The position numbers and the translations under genes were made by a program. Below are positions 1 to 8,337 of a stretch of DNA of 64,000 nucleotides, one piece after another. Under the pieces are notes generated by a model, which worked only from the letters and a program-made list of their open reading frames with translations, was not told where the DNA came from and made no database searches. The first letter of the stretch is position 1, and the number at the start of each line of letters is the position of its first letter. Origin of the DNA: Streptomyces sp. CBMA291 (GTDB taxonomy: Bacteria; Actinomycetota; Actinomycetes; Streptomycetales; Streptomycetaceae); NCBI RefSeq assembly GCF_014596525.1, contig NZ_MSJP01000015.1, forward strand, positions 1-64,000, read 5' to 3'.

Positions 1-223
1 GGCCGGTGCGCGGCGCGGGCCCCTCGCCGTCGGGGCTCCGGGCCGGGTCGGCGGCCGGGAGGGCCGGGTCGGCGGCCGGGCCGTCCGTCGGCTTCGTGCC
101 GTCGGCCCTGTCGGGCACGGTCTCGGCCTCGGGCACGGTCTCGGCCTCGGTCTCGGTCTCGGAGCCGTTCGTCGTCCTCTCGCCGTCGGCCTCGTCGGGC
201 GCGGTGTCGGCGGCGGGCGGCAC
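1..223 (-). CDS. Partial unidentified protein, N-terminal 74 residues only
   Basis: The gene runs off the left edge, so only its N-terminus is visible. The start is a GTG at 223 with a good ribosome binding site (GGAGG six bases upstream). The visible part is acidic and low in complexity, rich in Asp, Glu, Pro and Ala, with a short E-T-E-T-E-A-E-T-V-P-E repetition. Such a tail could precede a membrane or DNA-binding domain, but nothing here identifies it. It lies downstream of thymidine kinase on the same strand, separated by about 190 bases with no obvious terminator, so it may be co-transcribed or have its own promoter. Confidence 0.55.
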   Translation of the reverse strand, partial: MPPAADTAPDEADGERTTNGSETETEAETVPEAETVPDRADGTKPTDGPAADPALPAADPARSPDGEGPAPRTG

Positions 224-413
224 GGGTCCTCCAGGGAGCGCGGTTCGGGGGCGCCCGGAGTGCGGTGATCACGGGCCGACCGCCATTACCGCCGAACCGG
301 GCGACCCGTACCCCATCACCAGGGGGTGTTCCGGCGCCGTCCGGGTGAACTCCCGGGGGCGGAGGGCGGCCCACCTGGAGGATTCGGCGGGCCCGGGTGT
401 CCGGCCGCCGCGC

Positions 414-1058
414 TCAGCTGACCGGCAGGACGTCCGGGGACAGGGCTCCCGCGCGGGCGGAGGCGGCGGTCATCCGGCGGCGGTGGTGGCGGCGGCAGAG
501 CACCTCGTAGCCGATCTCCTCAGCCGGGCGGTTCACGTCCCCGACCACCACCTGCTCGCCTTCGACGACCATCGCGCCGCCGACCGTGCGCGCGTTGTGG
601 GTGGCGCGGGCGCCGCACCAGCACAGGGCCTCGACCTGGAGCTGTTCGATGCGGTCCGCCAGCTCGATGAGGCGCTGCGAACCGGGGAAGAGCTTGGTGC
701 GGAAGTCCGTGGTGATGCCGAAGGCGAAGACGTCGAGGCCGAGGTCGTCGACGATCCGGGCGAGCTGGTCGATCTGCTCGGGGGCGAGGAACTGCGCCTC
801 GTCCACGATCACGTAGTCCGCCTTGCCGCCCTGGGAGAGCTGGCCGACGAGGTACGCGTACACGTCCATGTCCCTCGGCGCCTCGACCGCCTCCGTCACC
901 AGACCGAGCCGGGAGGAGAGCTTGCCCTCGCCCGCCCTGTCGTCACGGGTGAAGATCACGCCCTGGAGTCCCCGCGCGTCGCGGTTGTGGGCGATCTGGA
1001 GAGCCAGGGTGCTCTTCCCGCAGTCCATGGTTCCGGAGAAGAAGACCAGCTCGGGCAT
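414..1058 (-). CDS. tdk: Thymidine kinase
   Basis: A type II thymidine kinase (214 aa) that phosphorylates thymidine to dTMP with ATP in the cytosolic salvage pathway. Visible motifs: Walker A GTMDCGKS (residues 9-16), the magnesium-binding VIVDEAQF segment in the middle, and the C-terminal zinc-binding cysteines (CWCGARATHN and LCRRHH) with the lasso loop. Length is normal for the family. ATG start at 1058, with a GAAAGG element about 13 bases upstream that is a rather distant ribosome binding site. It is the third member of a minus-strand run with the phosphodiesterase and DUF5998-like genes. The family assignment is firm. Confidence 0.95.
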   Translation of the reverse strand: MPELVFFSGTMDCGKSTLALQIAHNRDARGLQGVIFTRDDRAGEGKLSSRLGLVTEAVEAPRDMDVYAYLVGQLSQGGKADYVIVDEAQFLAPEQIDQLARIVDDLGLDVFAFGITTDFRTKLFPGSQRLIELADRIEQLQVEALCWCGARATHNARTVGGAMVVEGEQVVVGDVNRPAEEIGYEVLCRRHHRRRMTAASARAGALSPDVLPVS

Positions 1059-1115
1059 GACGGGTCGGGGACCTTTCGGGGTGTGGGGGGGGAAGGGGTA
1101 CGTACGGAGAGGGGG

Positions 1116-2321
1116 TCAGGAGCGCACTTCGAGCAGCGGGACCAGTTGCTCCGCGGGGGTCATGGAGCCGTGCATCCCGGCCATCGCGGACTCGTTGGGC
1201 TCGTGGACGGAGGCGGTGATCGCCACGTCGTCGTGGGCGGCGGCGACGACGTCGCCGATCCGGCCGTACACCCGCTCGTCGATCTCGTCGCCGAACCAGC
1301 CGAGCGCGATCGCCTCGTCACGGCTCGCCACCCAGAACTGCTCGCCGATGACCTCGCGCCAGCAGGTGAGGACGTCCGCCTCGGCGCCGGGCACGGCGTA
1401 GACGTGCCGGGCCCGTCCTTCGCCGCCGAGGAGGGCCACGCCCGCGCGCAGCTCCCAGTCCTCGTCGAAGTCGATGCGGTGCTGCTCGTCGAAGGGGATG
1501 TCGACCATGCCGTGGTCGGCCGTGACGTACAGCGCGGAACGGGGCGGCAGCTGCTCCGCGAGCCGCCGGACCAGCCGGTCGACGCACATGAGCTGACCGC
1601 GCCAGGCGTCGGAGTCGATGCCGAAGCGGTGTCCCGCGCCGTCGAGTTCGCTGTAGTACGTGTAGACCAGCGCGCGGTCGCCCGCGGCGAGCTGCTCGGC
1701 GGCGACGTCCATGCGCTCCTCGCCGGAGAGCCGCCCGTGAAACGTTCCGCCACTGAGCGCGACCTGGGTCAGGGGCGTCTGCGCGAAGGTCGGGGACGAC
1801 ACCTGGGCGGTGTGGATCCCGGCTTCGTGCGCCAGCTGGAAGACGGTGGGGTACGGCTGCCAGACCTTCGGCGGGGTCCACGGCCTCCAGCGCAGCTGGT
1901 TCATCAGCTCGCCGGAGGCGGGGTCGCGCACGGTGTACCCGGGGAGGCCGTGCGTCCCCGGGGTGCGGCCGGTGCCGACGGAGGCCAGCGAGGTCGCGGT
2001 GGTGGCGGGGAAGCCGGAGGTGAGCGGGCGTCCCGTGCCGCCCCGCGAGGAGCCGAGGAGCGAGGTCAGATAGGGGGCCTCGTCCGGGTGGGCCTTGATC
2101 TGCTCCCAGCCGAGGCCGTCGATCAGGAAGACGCAGTTCCGGTCGGCCGGGGAGAGTTCCTCGATCCGTCCGGCGAAACCGGAGACGCCCTGCCCCGCGA
2201 CGAGCGTCGGCAGCAGGTCGGCGAGGGATCCGGAGCCGTACTCGGGGACCGGCGCGGTCTCCGCGGCCAGCGGGACCGGGTCGTCGGGCCAGCCGTGGGC
2301 CACCGTGGTCGGGTGCGCCAT
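1116..2321 (-). CDS. Alkaline phosphatase superfamily nucleotide pyrophosphatase/phosphodiesterase
   Basis: 401 aa, matching type I phosphodiesterase/nucleotide pyrophosphatase proteins of the alkaline phosphatase superfamily. FLIDGLGW near residue 65 supplies the first metal-binding Asp. FPATTATS carries the nucleophilic Thr, and VTADHGMVDI carries the second Asp-His metal pair. No signal peptide is evident, so a cytoplasmic enzyme is likely; the natural substrate is unknown. Its ATG shares one base with the stop codon of the upstream DUF5998-like gene (TGATG at 2323-2319), implying translational coupling and a two-gene unit. Actinobacterial genomes commonly keep this pair together. Confidence 0.88.
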   Translation of the reverse strand: MAHPTTVAHGWPDDPVPLAAETAPVPEYGSGSLADLLPTLVAGQGVSGFAGRIEELSPADRNCVFLIDGLGWEQIKAHPDEAPYLTSLLGSSRGGTGRPLTSGFPATTATSLASVGTGRTPGTHGLPGYTVRDPASGELMNQLRWRPWTPPKVWQPYPTVFQLAHEAGIHTAQVSSPTFAQTPLTQVALSGGTFHGRLSGEERMDVAAEQLAAGDRALVYTYYSELDGAGHRFGIDSDAWRGQLMCVDRLVRRLAEQLPPRSALYVTADHGMVDIPFDEQHRIDFDEDWELRAGVALLGGEGRARHVYAVPGAEADVLTCWREVIGEQFWVASRDEAIALGWFGDEIDERVYGRIGDVVAAAHDDVAITASVHEPNESAMAGMHGSMTPAEQLVPLLEVRS

Positions 2322-2917
2322 CAGCGGGCGGGCGCGGCGGTGGCCGCGATGGCTTCGGAGAGTGCCTGGGCGAAGGCGAGGGTCTGCCGGACGGTGTCCG
2401 GGCCGTCGCCCGCGTCGCTCACCCGCAGGCTCAGGTCGTCGGCGGTGGAGTTCCCGGTGTAGCCGTGGTCGGCGTCGCAGTTGGGGTCGCCGCAGGCGGC
2501 GGGCTCCAGGTCGATCCGGGAGACGGCGCCCCAGCCGATGGTGAGGACGACCTCGCGGGGCAGCGTGCCCGGCGTGTACGACTCGGGGTTGGCGACGACC
2601 CGGCTGACGACGACCGACGAGATCCGGTCCAGCTTCACGGACTCGGTGGAGGTCGTGGCGTACGGCGTCGGGGAGCTGCCGTCGGCGGCCTGCTCGTCGG
2701 TGTGGCTGACGATGAAGCGGTGCGGCGTCAGGACGAGGACGGTGACGTGGCGGCGCACCTCGTTCGCGTCGAAGGTGGTCTCCTGGTGCACCACGTACGA
2801 CGCGACGGCCTCACCGCCGACGGCGGCCTCCACCGCCTCGGCCACGAGGGCCGGGTAGTAGCCGCTGCGCTCGATCGCCGCGCGCAGCCCCTGGGTCGTC
2901 GTACCGCTCTTTGCCAT
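2321..2917 (-). CDS. DUF5998-like conserved actinobacterial protein
   Basis: 198 aa from the ATG at 2917, chosen because GGAG lies five bases upstream; an in-frame ATG at 2926 is the alternative. I recognise the sequence as the conserved actinobacterial protein family listed as DUF5998, found next to this phosphodiesterase. No catalytic motif is apparent. It has two cysteines in CGDPNC followed by an Asp-His-rich stretch, and a central segment resembling a PH-like beta fold (HVTVLVLTPHRFIVSHTDE). Coupling to the downstream phosphodiesterase through a one-base overlap suggests a shared role. No function should be assigned. Confidence 0.8.
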   Translation of the reverse strand: MAKSGTTTQGLRAAIERSGYYPALVAEAVEAAVGGEAVASYVVHQETTFDANEVRRHVTVLVLTPHRFIVSHTDEQAADGSSPTPYATTSTESVKLDRISSVVVSRVVANPESYTPGTLPREVVLTIGWGAVSRIDLEPAACGDPNCDADHGYTGNSTADDLSLRVSDAGDGPDTVRQTLAFAQALSEAIAATAAPAR

Positions 2918-2957
2918 GGGCTCCATCCTACGGGGCCCGAGGGCCCCCTCAGGCCCC

Positions 2958-5900
2958 TCAGTACCTCGGCAGGCTGCGGGGACCGAGGTCCGTACGGGGG
3001 GCCGGCGGGGCCAGTCGGACGGTGGCGCCGAGGACGGAGAGTCCGTGCGGGGCCACGACCACCGGCTCCAGGGAGACGGCGATCACCTCGGGATGGGCGT
3101 CGACGAGCCGGGAGACCCTCAGCAGGACCTCTTCGAGGGCCGGGGTGTCGACGGGCGCGGCGCCGCGCCAGCCGAAGAGCAGGGGCGCGGTGCGCAGGGA
3201 ACGGACCTGCTCGGCCACGTCCCGGTCGGTGGCGGGGACCAGCCGGTGGGCGATGTCGCCGAGCAGTTCGGAGGCGGCACCGGCGAGGCCGAAGGAGAGG
3301 ACGGCTCCGGCGGCCGGGTCGATGGCGGCGCGGACCACGGTGTCGACGCCCCGGGGCGCCATGGCCTGGACGACCGGCTGGAGCACCTCCGGTGTGCCGA
3401 GGGCCTCGGTCAGCTCGGCGTACGCCGTCCGGAGCTGTCCTTCGGTCGCCAGGTCGAGGCGGACGCCGCCGAGGTCGGGGCGGTGGCGCAGATGCGGTGC
3501 GGTCGTCTTGAGGGCGACCGGGTAGCCGAGCCGGGCGGCGGCCGTGACGGCGGCGTCGGGGGTGGGCGCGGGCAGGGCGGGGCGGACGGTGACGCCGTAC
3601 CGGGCGAGGAGTTCCCCGGTCTGCTCGGTGTCGAGGGTCACCCCCCGGGCCTCGGCCTCGGCCCCGCCGAGCAGCCGCTCGATGAGGGCGGCGGCTCCCG
3701 CCTCGTCGATGTCGTCGTACTCGGGTACGCGTCCGGGCTCGGCGGCCTGCCGTCGCCACTGCCCGTACCGCACGGCCTCGGCCAACGCCCGCACGGCCCG
3801 CTCGGCGGCGGGATAGGCGGGGATGGTGCCGGGCTCGGCAGCTGCGCCTGGTGTGGGGGTGGCGGTCGGTGCGGGCGGGACGGATGAGGCGGTGGTGGGG
3901 GCCGGTGCGGGCGGGACGGTTGGGACGGTGGTGGCATCCGGCGCAGGCGGGACGGATGAGGCGGTGGTGGTCGTCGGTGCGGGCGGGCGGGAGCCGGCCG
4001 GAGCGGGCGGGCGGGTGCTGGCCGGAGCGGGCGGGCGGGTGCTGGCCGCTGCCGAGAGGGCCTCCGCGAGGCCGCCCATCTCGACGTGCACGACGACCAC
4101 CGGCTTCACCGGGGCGGGTGCGGAGGCGACGGCCTCGCGCAGGGCGGCGGCGAGGACTTCGCCGTCGCCGAACTCGATGGCGCCGCCCTCCCCCGCCCAG
4201 GGGATCGCGTTGACGACGACCGCGTCCGACGCGTCGTCGGCGAGCGCCGTCGCCAGCGCGTCGCGGAAGTCGGCGGGGACCGCGCCCGTGGTGAGGTCGA
4301 GCGGCTTCAGCGGGCGCAGCCCCTCGGTGAGGCAGGCGTCGTAGGTGAGGAGGCCGAGGGACTCGGAGTTGCCGAGGATCGCGACCCGGGGCCCGGCGGG
4401 CAGCGGCTGGCCGGCGAGCAGCAGCCCGGCGTCGACCAGTTCCGTGACGGTGTCGACGCGGATGACGCCCGCCTGGCGGAGCAGCGCGGAGACCGTGGCG
4501 TAGGGGATGCGGGTGACGGGGACCCGGTGGCCGGGCGGGGCGCTGCCGCTGTGCCGGGCGCCCTTGACGACGACGACCGGCTTGACGGCGGCGGTGCGGC
4601 GGGCGAGGCGGGTGAACTTCCGGGGGTTGCCGATGGACTCCAGGTAGAGGAGGACGACATCGGTGCCGGGGTCGTCGTAGCCGTACTGGAGGAAGTCGTT
4701 TCCGGAGACGTCGGCGCGGTTGCCCACCGAGAGGAAGGAGGAGAGGCCCGCGCCGCGCCGGTGGAGCCCGGCGAGGAGCGCGATGCCGATGGCGCCGGAC
4801 TGGGCGAAGAGCCCGATCCGGCCGGTGGCGGGCATCTGCGGGGCGAGGGAGGCGTTGAGGCGCACCTCGGCGGCGGTGTTGATGATCCCGAAGGCGTTCG
4901 GTCCGATGATCCGCATACCGTACGAACGGGCCTGCCGGACCAGGGCGCGCTGTCGCTCGCGCCCGAGGGTGCCGCTCTCCGCGTAACCGGCGGAGAGGAC
5001 GACGAGGCCCTGGACGCCGTGCTCGCCGCAGTCCGCGACGACCTCGGGGACCCGTTCGGCGGGAACGGTGACGATGGCGAGGTCGACGGGTTCGCCGATG
5101 GCGCCGACGGAGGAGTGGGCGGGGACGCCGTCGAGCGCGGCGGGGCCTTCGGCGCCTTCCGTGAGCGCGGTGTTGACGGCGTACACCCGCCCGGTGAACC
5201 CGGCGCCGAGGAGGTTGCGGAGCACGGTCCGGCCGACTCCGCCCGGGGTCCGTCCGGCTCCGACGACGGCGACGGAGCGGGGGGTGAGGAGGCGCTGCAC
5301 GGAGCGCGCCTCGGCCCGCTGTTCGCGGGCGCGCTGGACGGCGAGGGAGCGGTCGGTCGGTTCGAGGTCGAGGTGGAGCCGTACGGAGCCGTCCTCGAAG
5401 CTGCGTTTCTGGGTGTAGCCCGCGTCCGTGAACACCTTGATCATCTTGGTGTTGGCGGGGAGCACCTCGGCGGCGAAGCGCCGGATGCCGCGTTCGCGCG
5501 CGACGGCGGCGATGTGTTCGAGCAGGGCGGAGGCGACTCCGCGTCCTTGGTGGGCGTCCTGGACGAGGAAGGCGACCTCGGCTTCGTCGGCGGGGACGGA
5601 GGCGGGCAGCCCCCGGTCGTCGATGCGGTCGTAGCGCACGGTGGCGATGAACTCGCCGCCCACGGTGGCCGCGAGGCCGACCCGGTCCACGAAGTCGTGG
5701 TGGGTGAAGCGGTGCACGTCCTTGGCGGAGAGCCTGGGGTAGGGGGCGAAGAAGCGGTAGTACTTCGACTCGTCCGAGACCTGCTCGTAGAAGCTGACGA
5801 GCCGGTCGGCGTCGTCGGCGGCGATGGGCCGGATGCGCGCGGTGCCGCCGTCGCGGAGCACCACGTCCGCTTCCCAGTGGTCGGGATAGGCATGCTCCAA

Positions 5901-5984
5901 GGGCTCCCCCGCCCCTGCCGCCTCCGGGCCCGCCGGAGGTGCTGCCTGGTCCGCCGCTTGCGACTGCTCCGACGCGCTGTGCAT
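2958..5984 (-). CDS. patA: GNAT acetyltransferase fused to NDP-forming acyl-CoA synthetase-like protein (PatA-type lysine acetyltransferase)
   Basis: 1008 aa. An N-terminal GNAT domain (about 40-190, acetyl-CoA loop DAHQGRGVASALL near 143-155) precedes a Rossmann CoA-binding domain (SVAVVGAGRTPGGVG near 235), a succinyl-CoA-ligase-like domain, and a C-terminal ATP-grasp-like domain (from about 755). This GNAT-first order is that of the S. lividans PatA protein, which acetylates and inactivates acyl-CoA synthetases. The ligase part lacks the usual SHTG active-site signature (the region reads PPGHRVPV), consistent with a regulatory rather than catalytic ligase. A Pro/Ala/Thr-rich repeat insert lies at about 645-718. 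ATG start at 5984. Pat function is inferred from architecture. Confidence 0.85.
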   Translation of the reverse strand: MHSASEQSQAADQAAPPAGPEAAGAGEPLEHAYPDHWEADVVLRDGGTARIRPIAADDADRLVSFYEQVSDESKYYRFFAPYPRLSAKDVHRFTHHDFVDRVGLAATVGGEFIATVRYDRIDDRGLPASVPADEAEVAFLVQDAHQGRGVASALLEHIAAVARERGIRRFAAEVLPANTKMIKVFTDAGYTQKRSFEDGSVRLHLDLEPTDRSLAVQRAREQRAEARSVQRLLTPRSVAVVGAGRTPGGVGRTVLRNLLGAGFTGRVYAVNTALTEGAEGPAALDGVPAHSSVGAIGEPVDLAIVTVPAERVPEVVADCGEHGVQGLVVLSAGYAESGTLGRERQRALVRQARSYGMRIIGPNAFGIINTAAEVRLNASLAPQMPATGRIGLFAQSGAIGIALLAGLHRRGAGLSSFLSVGNRADVSGNDFLQYGYDDPGTDVVLLYLESIGNPRKFTRLARRTAAVKPVVVVKGARHSGSAPPGHRVPVTRIPYATVSALLRQAGVIRVDTVTELVDAGLLLAGQPLPAGPRVAILGNSESLGLLTYDACLTEGLRPLKPLDLTTGAVPADFRDALATALADDASDAVVVNAIPWAGEGGAIEFGDGEVLAAALREAVASAPAPVKPVVVVHVEMGGLAEALSAAASTRPPAPASTRPPAPAGSRPPAPTTTTASSVPPAPDATTVPTVPPAPAPTTASSVPPAPTATPTPGAAAEPGTIPAYPAAERAVRALAEAVRYGQWRRQAAEPGRVPEYDDIDEAGAAALIERLLGGAEAEARGVTLDTEQTGELLARYGVTVRPALPAPTPDAAVTAAARLGYPVALKTTAPHLRHRPDLGGVRLDLATEGQLRTAYAELTEALGTPEVLQPVVQAMAPRGVDTVVRAAIDPAAGAVLSFGLAGAASELLGDIAHRLVPATDRDVAEQVRSLRTAPLLFGWRGAAPVDTPALEEVLLRVSRLVDAHPEVIAVSLEPVVVAPHGLSVLGATVRLAPPAPRTDLGPRSLPRY

Positions 5985-6130
5985 GGGCTCAGCCTACGGC
6001 GGTGGCACGGGTAGCGCGGCGAGGGGCCGCCGTGCAAGGTGGGGAAGGCACCGGGCGCGGCGCGGGAGGGCCCAATGGCGGTCCGATCCGGGCCGAAGGT
6101 CGGTGCCTGCGCGGAAACTTCCCGTGAGAG

Positions 6131-6146
6131 ACTGGTCTAGACAACC
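6131..6146 (+). promoter_or_regulatory. DasR operator (dre site) upstream of ptsH
   Basis: ACTGGTCTAGACAACC is a near match to the DasR responsive element, whose core is TGGTCTAGACCA. It lies 26 bases before the ptsH start codon. DasR, the GntR-family GlcNAc regulator of streptomycetes, is known to control ptsH and other PTS genes, so the position is as expected. Confidence 0.8.
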
Positions 6147-6171
6147 CGCTTGAGACTTGAAGGGCAACACC

Positions 6172-6453
6172 ATGGCTGAGCGCCGCGTCAACGTCGGCTG
6201 GGCCGAGGGCCTGCACGCCCGCCCCGCGTCCATCTTCGTCCGTGCCGCCACGGCTTCCGGCGTTCCGGTGACGATCGCCAAGTCCGACGGCACCCCCGTG
6301 AACGCCGCCTCCATGCTCGCGGTGCTCGGTCTGGGCGCGCAGGGTGGCGAGGAGATCGTCCTGGCCTCCGACGCCGAGGGCGCCGAGGCCGCGCTGGACC
6401 GCCTGGCGAAGCTGGTCGCCGAGGGCCTGGACGAGCTTCCCGAGACGGTCTGA
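6172..6453 (+). CDS. ptsH: HPr phosphocarrier protein of the PTS
   Basis: 93 aa, the normal HPr length. It accepts phosphate from Enzyme I and passes it to sugar-specific EIIA proteins in the cytoplasm. His15 sits in GLHARPAS, the classic active site. Ser47 in NAASMLAVLG occupies the regulatory serine position of HPr proteins. ATG start at 6172 with AAGGG nine bases upstream. It is monocistronic, flanked upstream by a DasR operator and downstream by a long perfect palindrome. Expression is therefore likely tied to N-acetylglucosamine availability through DasR. Confidence 0.96.
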   Translation: MAERRVNVGWAEGLHARPASIFVRAATASGVPVTIAKSDGTPVNAASMLAVLGLGAQGGEEIVLASDAEGAEAALDRLAKLVAEGLDELPETV

Positions 6454-6508
6454 GTCGAGACCCGCCCGCGCCGGGTCCGTCCGGGCCCGGACCGCGACCC
6501 GTACGGCG

Positions 6509-6548
6509 AGAGGCCGTGAGTATCGGAATTCCGATACTCACGGCCTCT
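6509..6548. terminator. 40-base perfect palindrome, likely bidirectional terminator
   Basis: Two 20-base arms meet with no spacer around GGAATTCC, and a short T-rich stretch (TCGCTTTT) follows. It separates the convergent ptsH and GntR genes. As RNA it would form a very stable hairpin with a few unpaired loop bases. Confidence 0.75.
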
Positions 6549-6650
6549 TCGCTTTTGTCCTCGACGCCCGACGCGGAATTCCGGACATCGTGAAATCACG
6601 CGAGGAGAGGCCTGGCCGAATTCCTCTCCCCCCTTCTCAAGGTGTACGCG

Positions 6651-7334
6651 TTAATGGTGGGCACTCGCCACGTTGACGGCGTGTTGCGAAACCCTCACAC
6701 GGGCCGGGCCCAGCCGTTTGAGCCGGTGCGGCGGGCGTCGGCACTCCCAGTGCAGTGCCGTCAGCCGCCGCGCCCGTTCGGCGTCCCCGCGTGCCACGGC
6801 GTCCACGATCGCGCCGTATTCGGCCCAGGTCTCCACCGGTCGCTCGGGCCGCTCCACCACGTACATCCAGGCGATCTTGTGCCGCAGCTGGGTCAGCAGC
6901 GCCGTCAGCGGCGGGCTGTCGGAAGCCTGCGCGAGCGTCTCGTGGAACCAGCCGTCGAGCGCCCGCAGATCCTCGCCCTGTCCGCGTGCGGCGCGCTCCC
7001 GCCCCAGCCTGACCAGCCCGGCGAGTACCTTGAGGTGGGCTTCCGTACGCCGCTGGGCGGCGCGCGCGGCACCCAGCGGTTCGAGCAGGGCCCGCATGTC
7101 GAGCAGGTCGGCCGCCTCCCGCTCGGTGGGCTCGGCGACATGCGCGCCCGCGTGCCGACGGGTGACGACGAAGCCCTCCGACTCCAGGGTGCGCAGCGCC
7201 TCGCGGACCGGGACGCGGGAGACCCCGTACCGGCGGGCGAGCTGGTCCTCGGTCAGTCTGCTTCCCCGCCCGAGGGCACCGGAGACGATGTCGCCCCGGA
7301 TCGCCGTGCACACCGCGTGAGCGGGAACGCTCAT
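6651..7334 (-). CDS. GntR-family transcriptional regulator, FadR subfamily
   Basis: 227 aa. An N-terminal winged helix (about 5-70, recognition segment LARRYGVSRVPVREALRTLE) is followed by a helical FCD ligand-binding domain (about 75-205). The metal- or ligand-binding helices include FHETLAQAS and ALHWECRR. ATG start at 7334 with GGAGG nine bases upstream. Divergent space upstream holds a sequence that fits the FadR-type operator consensus, suggesting autoregulation. The inducer and targets are unknown; a role in organic acid or fatty acid metabolism is typical of the subfamily but cannot be read here. Confidence 0.88.
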   Translation of the reverse strand: MSVPAHAVCTAIRGDIVSGALGRGSRLTEDQLARRYGVSRVPVREALRTLESEGFVVTRRHAGAHVAEPTEREAADLLDMRALLEPLGAARAAQRRTEAHLKVLAGLVRLGRERAARGQGEDLRALDGWFHETLAQASDSPPLTALLTQLRHKIAWMYVVERPERPVETWAEYGAIVDAVARGDAERARRLTALHWECRRPPHRLKRLGPARVRVSQHAVNVASAHH

Positions 7335-7352
7335 GTCACCGAACCTCCGCTT

Positions 7353-7368
7353 TGGTCGTACGAGACCA
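7353..7368. promoter_or_regulatory. Candidate autoregulatory operator of the GntR gene
   Basis: TGGTCGTACGAGACCA contains TGGTCGTACGA, which fits the FadR-subfamily pattern TnGTnnnACnA, and is also an inverted repeat TGGTC-N6-GACCA. It lies 19 bases before the GntR start codon. The regulator assignment is an inference. Confidence 0.5.
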
Positions 7369-7463
7369 TTCGAGCGGTGCCGCTTTCACGCACCTCCGTG
7401 ACTCTATTGCAGTACGCCGGAAATTCCGATGCCCATGGAAAATGACGAGCGTAAAAACAGGGA

Positions 7464-7494
7464 AAAGCCCCGGCTCGAAGTGAGCCGGGGCTTT
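7464..7494 (-). terminator. Rho-independent-like terminator of the M23 peptidase gene
   Basis: A 13-base perfect stem (7464-7476 with 7482-7494) and a five-base loop. On the minus strand it is followed by a T-rich run (TTTTCCCTGTTTTTA). Confidence 0.85.
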
Positions 7495-7541
7495 CACGTG
7501 ACGCCGCCGGAAGGACCGGGCGGGCACGCCGCGGGCGTCGG

Positions 7542-8312
7542 TCAGACGCGGACGCCGCGGGCGCGCAGGTAGGAGATCGGGTTGATGTCGGAGCCGTACT
7601 CCGGGCTGGTGCGCGCCTCGAAGTGCAGGTGCGGGCCGGTCGAGTTGCCGGAGGAGCCGGAGATGCCGATCCGCTGGCCCGGCTCGACGCTCTGGCCGAT
7701 GTTGACCCCGATGGAGGAGAGGTGACCGTACTGGGTGTACGTGCCGTCATGCATCCGGATGACGATGTTGTTGCCGTACGCCCCGCCCCAGCCGGCCTCG
7801 ACGACGGTGCCGGAGCCGACGGAGACCACGGTGCTGCCGTAGGAGGCGTGGAAGTCGATGCCGGAGTGGCTGCCGGAGGACCAGAGGGAGCCGCCGGTCT
7901 TGTAGCCGGTGGAGACGTAGCTGCCCTCGACGGGGAGCTGGAAGGAGTCCAGACGGCGGCGCTCGGCCTCGCGGGCGGCGCGCTCCTTGGCCTCGCGGAT
8001 CTCCTTGGCGCGGGCCTCGGCCTTGCGCTTCGCCTCGGCCCTGACCTTCTCCTTGGCGGCGGCCTCGAAGGCCTCCCGGTCCTGGGCGGCGGCCTGGGCG
8101 TTGAGGGGGTCCGAGAGGGAGTCCTGGGTGATCACTCGCATGCGGCCGGTGTCCTCAAGGGACAGGTGGTCGCCTTCGGCCGCGAGCGCCGGGGAGGCGA
8201 GGCTTCCGATGACGCCGGTGGTCGCGAGCGTCGCGGCGCCGGCGAAGCCCACGCCTCGGCGCGCCGTCCGGCTCGGAGCACGATGCTTCCCGGTGGCACG
8301 GGTGAACGCCAT
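7542..8312 (-). CDS. Secreted M23-family cell-wall metallopeptidase
   Basis: 256 aa. The N-terminus is a signal peptide, with a likely cleavage after SPALA near residue 44. An Ala/Glu/Arg/Lys-rich coiled coil (about 70-125) leads to the LytM/M23 domain. Zinc ligands are visible in HSGIDF and HLHFEA, and the YGHLSS motif is present. It should cut peptide cross-bridges in peptidoglycan outside the membrane. The long leader carries a c-di-AMP riboswitch, so synthesis is expected to fall when c-di-AMP is high, as shown for other streptomycete wall hydrolases. ATG start at 8312, preceded by GGAAAGGA. Confidence 0.93.
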   Translation of the reverse strand: MAFTRATGKHRAPSRTARRGVGFAGAATLATTGVIGSLASPALAAEGDHLSLEDTGRMRVITQDSLSDPLNAQAAAQDREAFEAAAKEKVRAEAKRKAEARAKEIREAKERAAREAERRRLDSFQLPVEGSYVSTGYKTGGSLWSSGSHSGIDFHASYGSTVVSVGSGTVVEAGWGGAYGNNIVIRMHDGTYTQYGHLSSIGVNIGQSVEPGQRIGISGSSGNSTGPHLHFEARTSPEYGSDINPISYLRARGVRV

Positions 8313-8337
8313 GAAGGGGCTGGTCCTTTCCTTCCCT

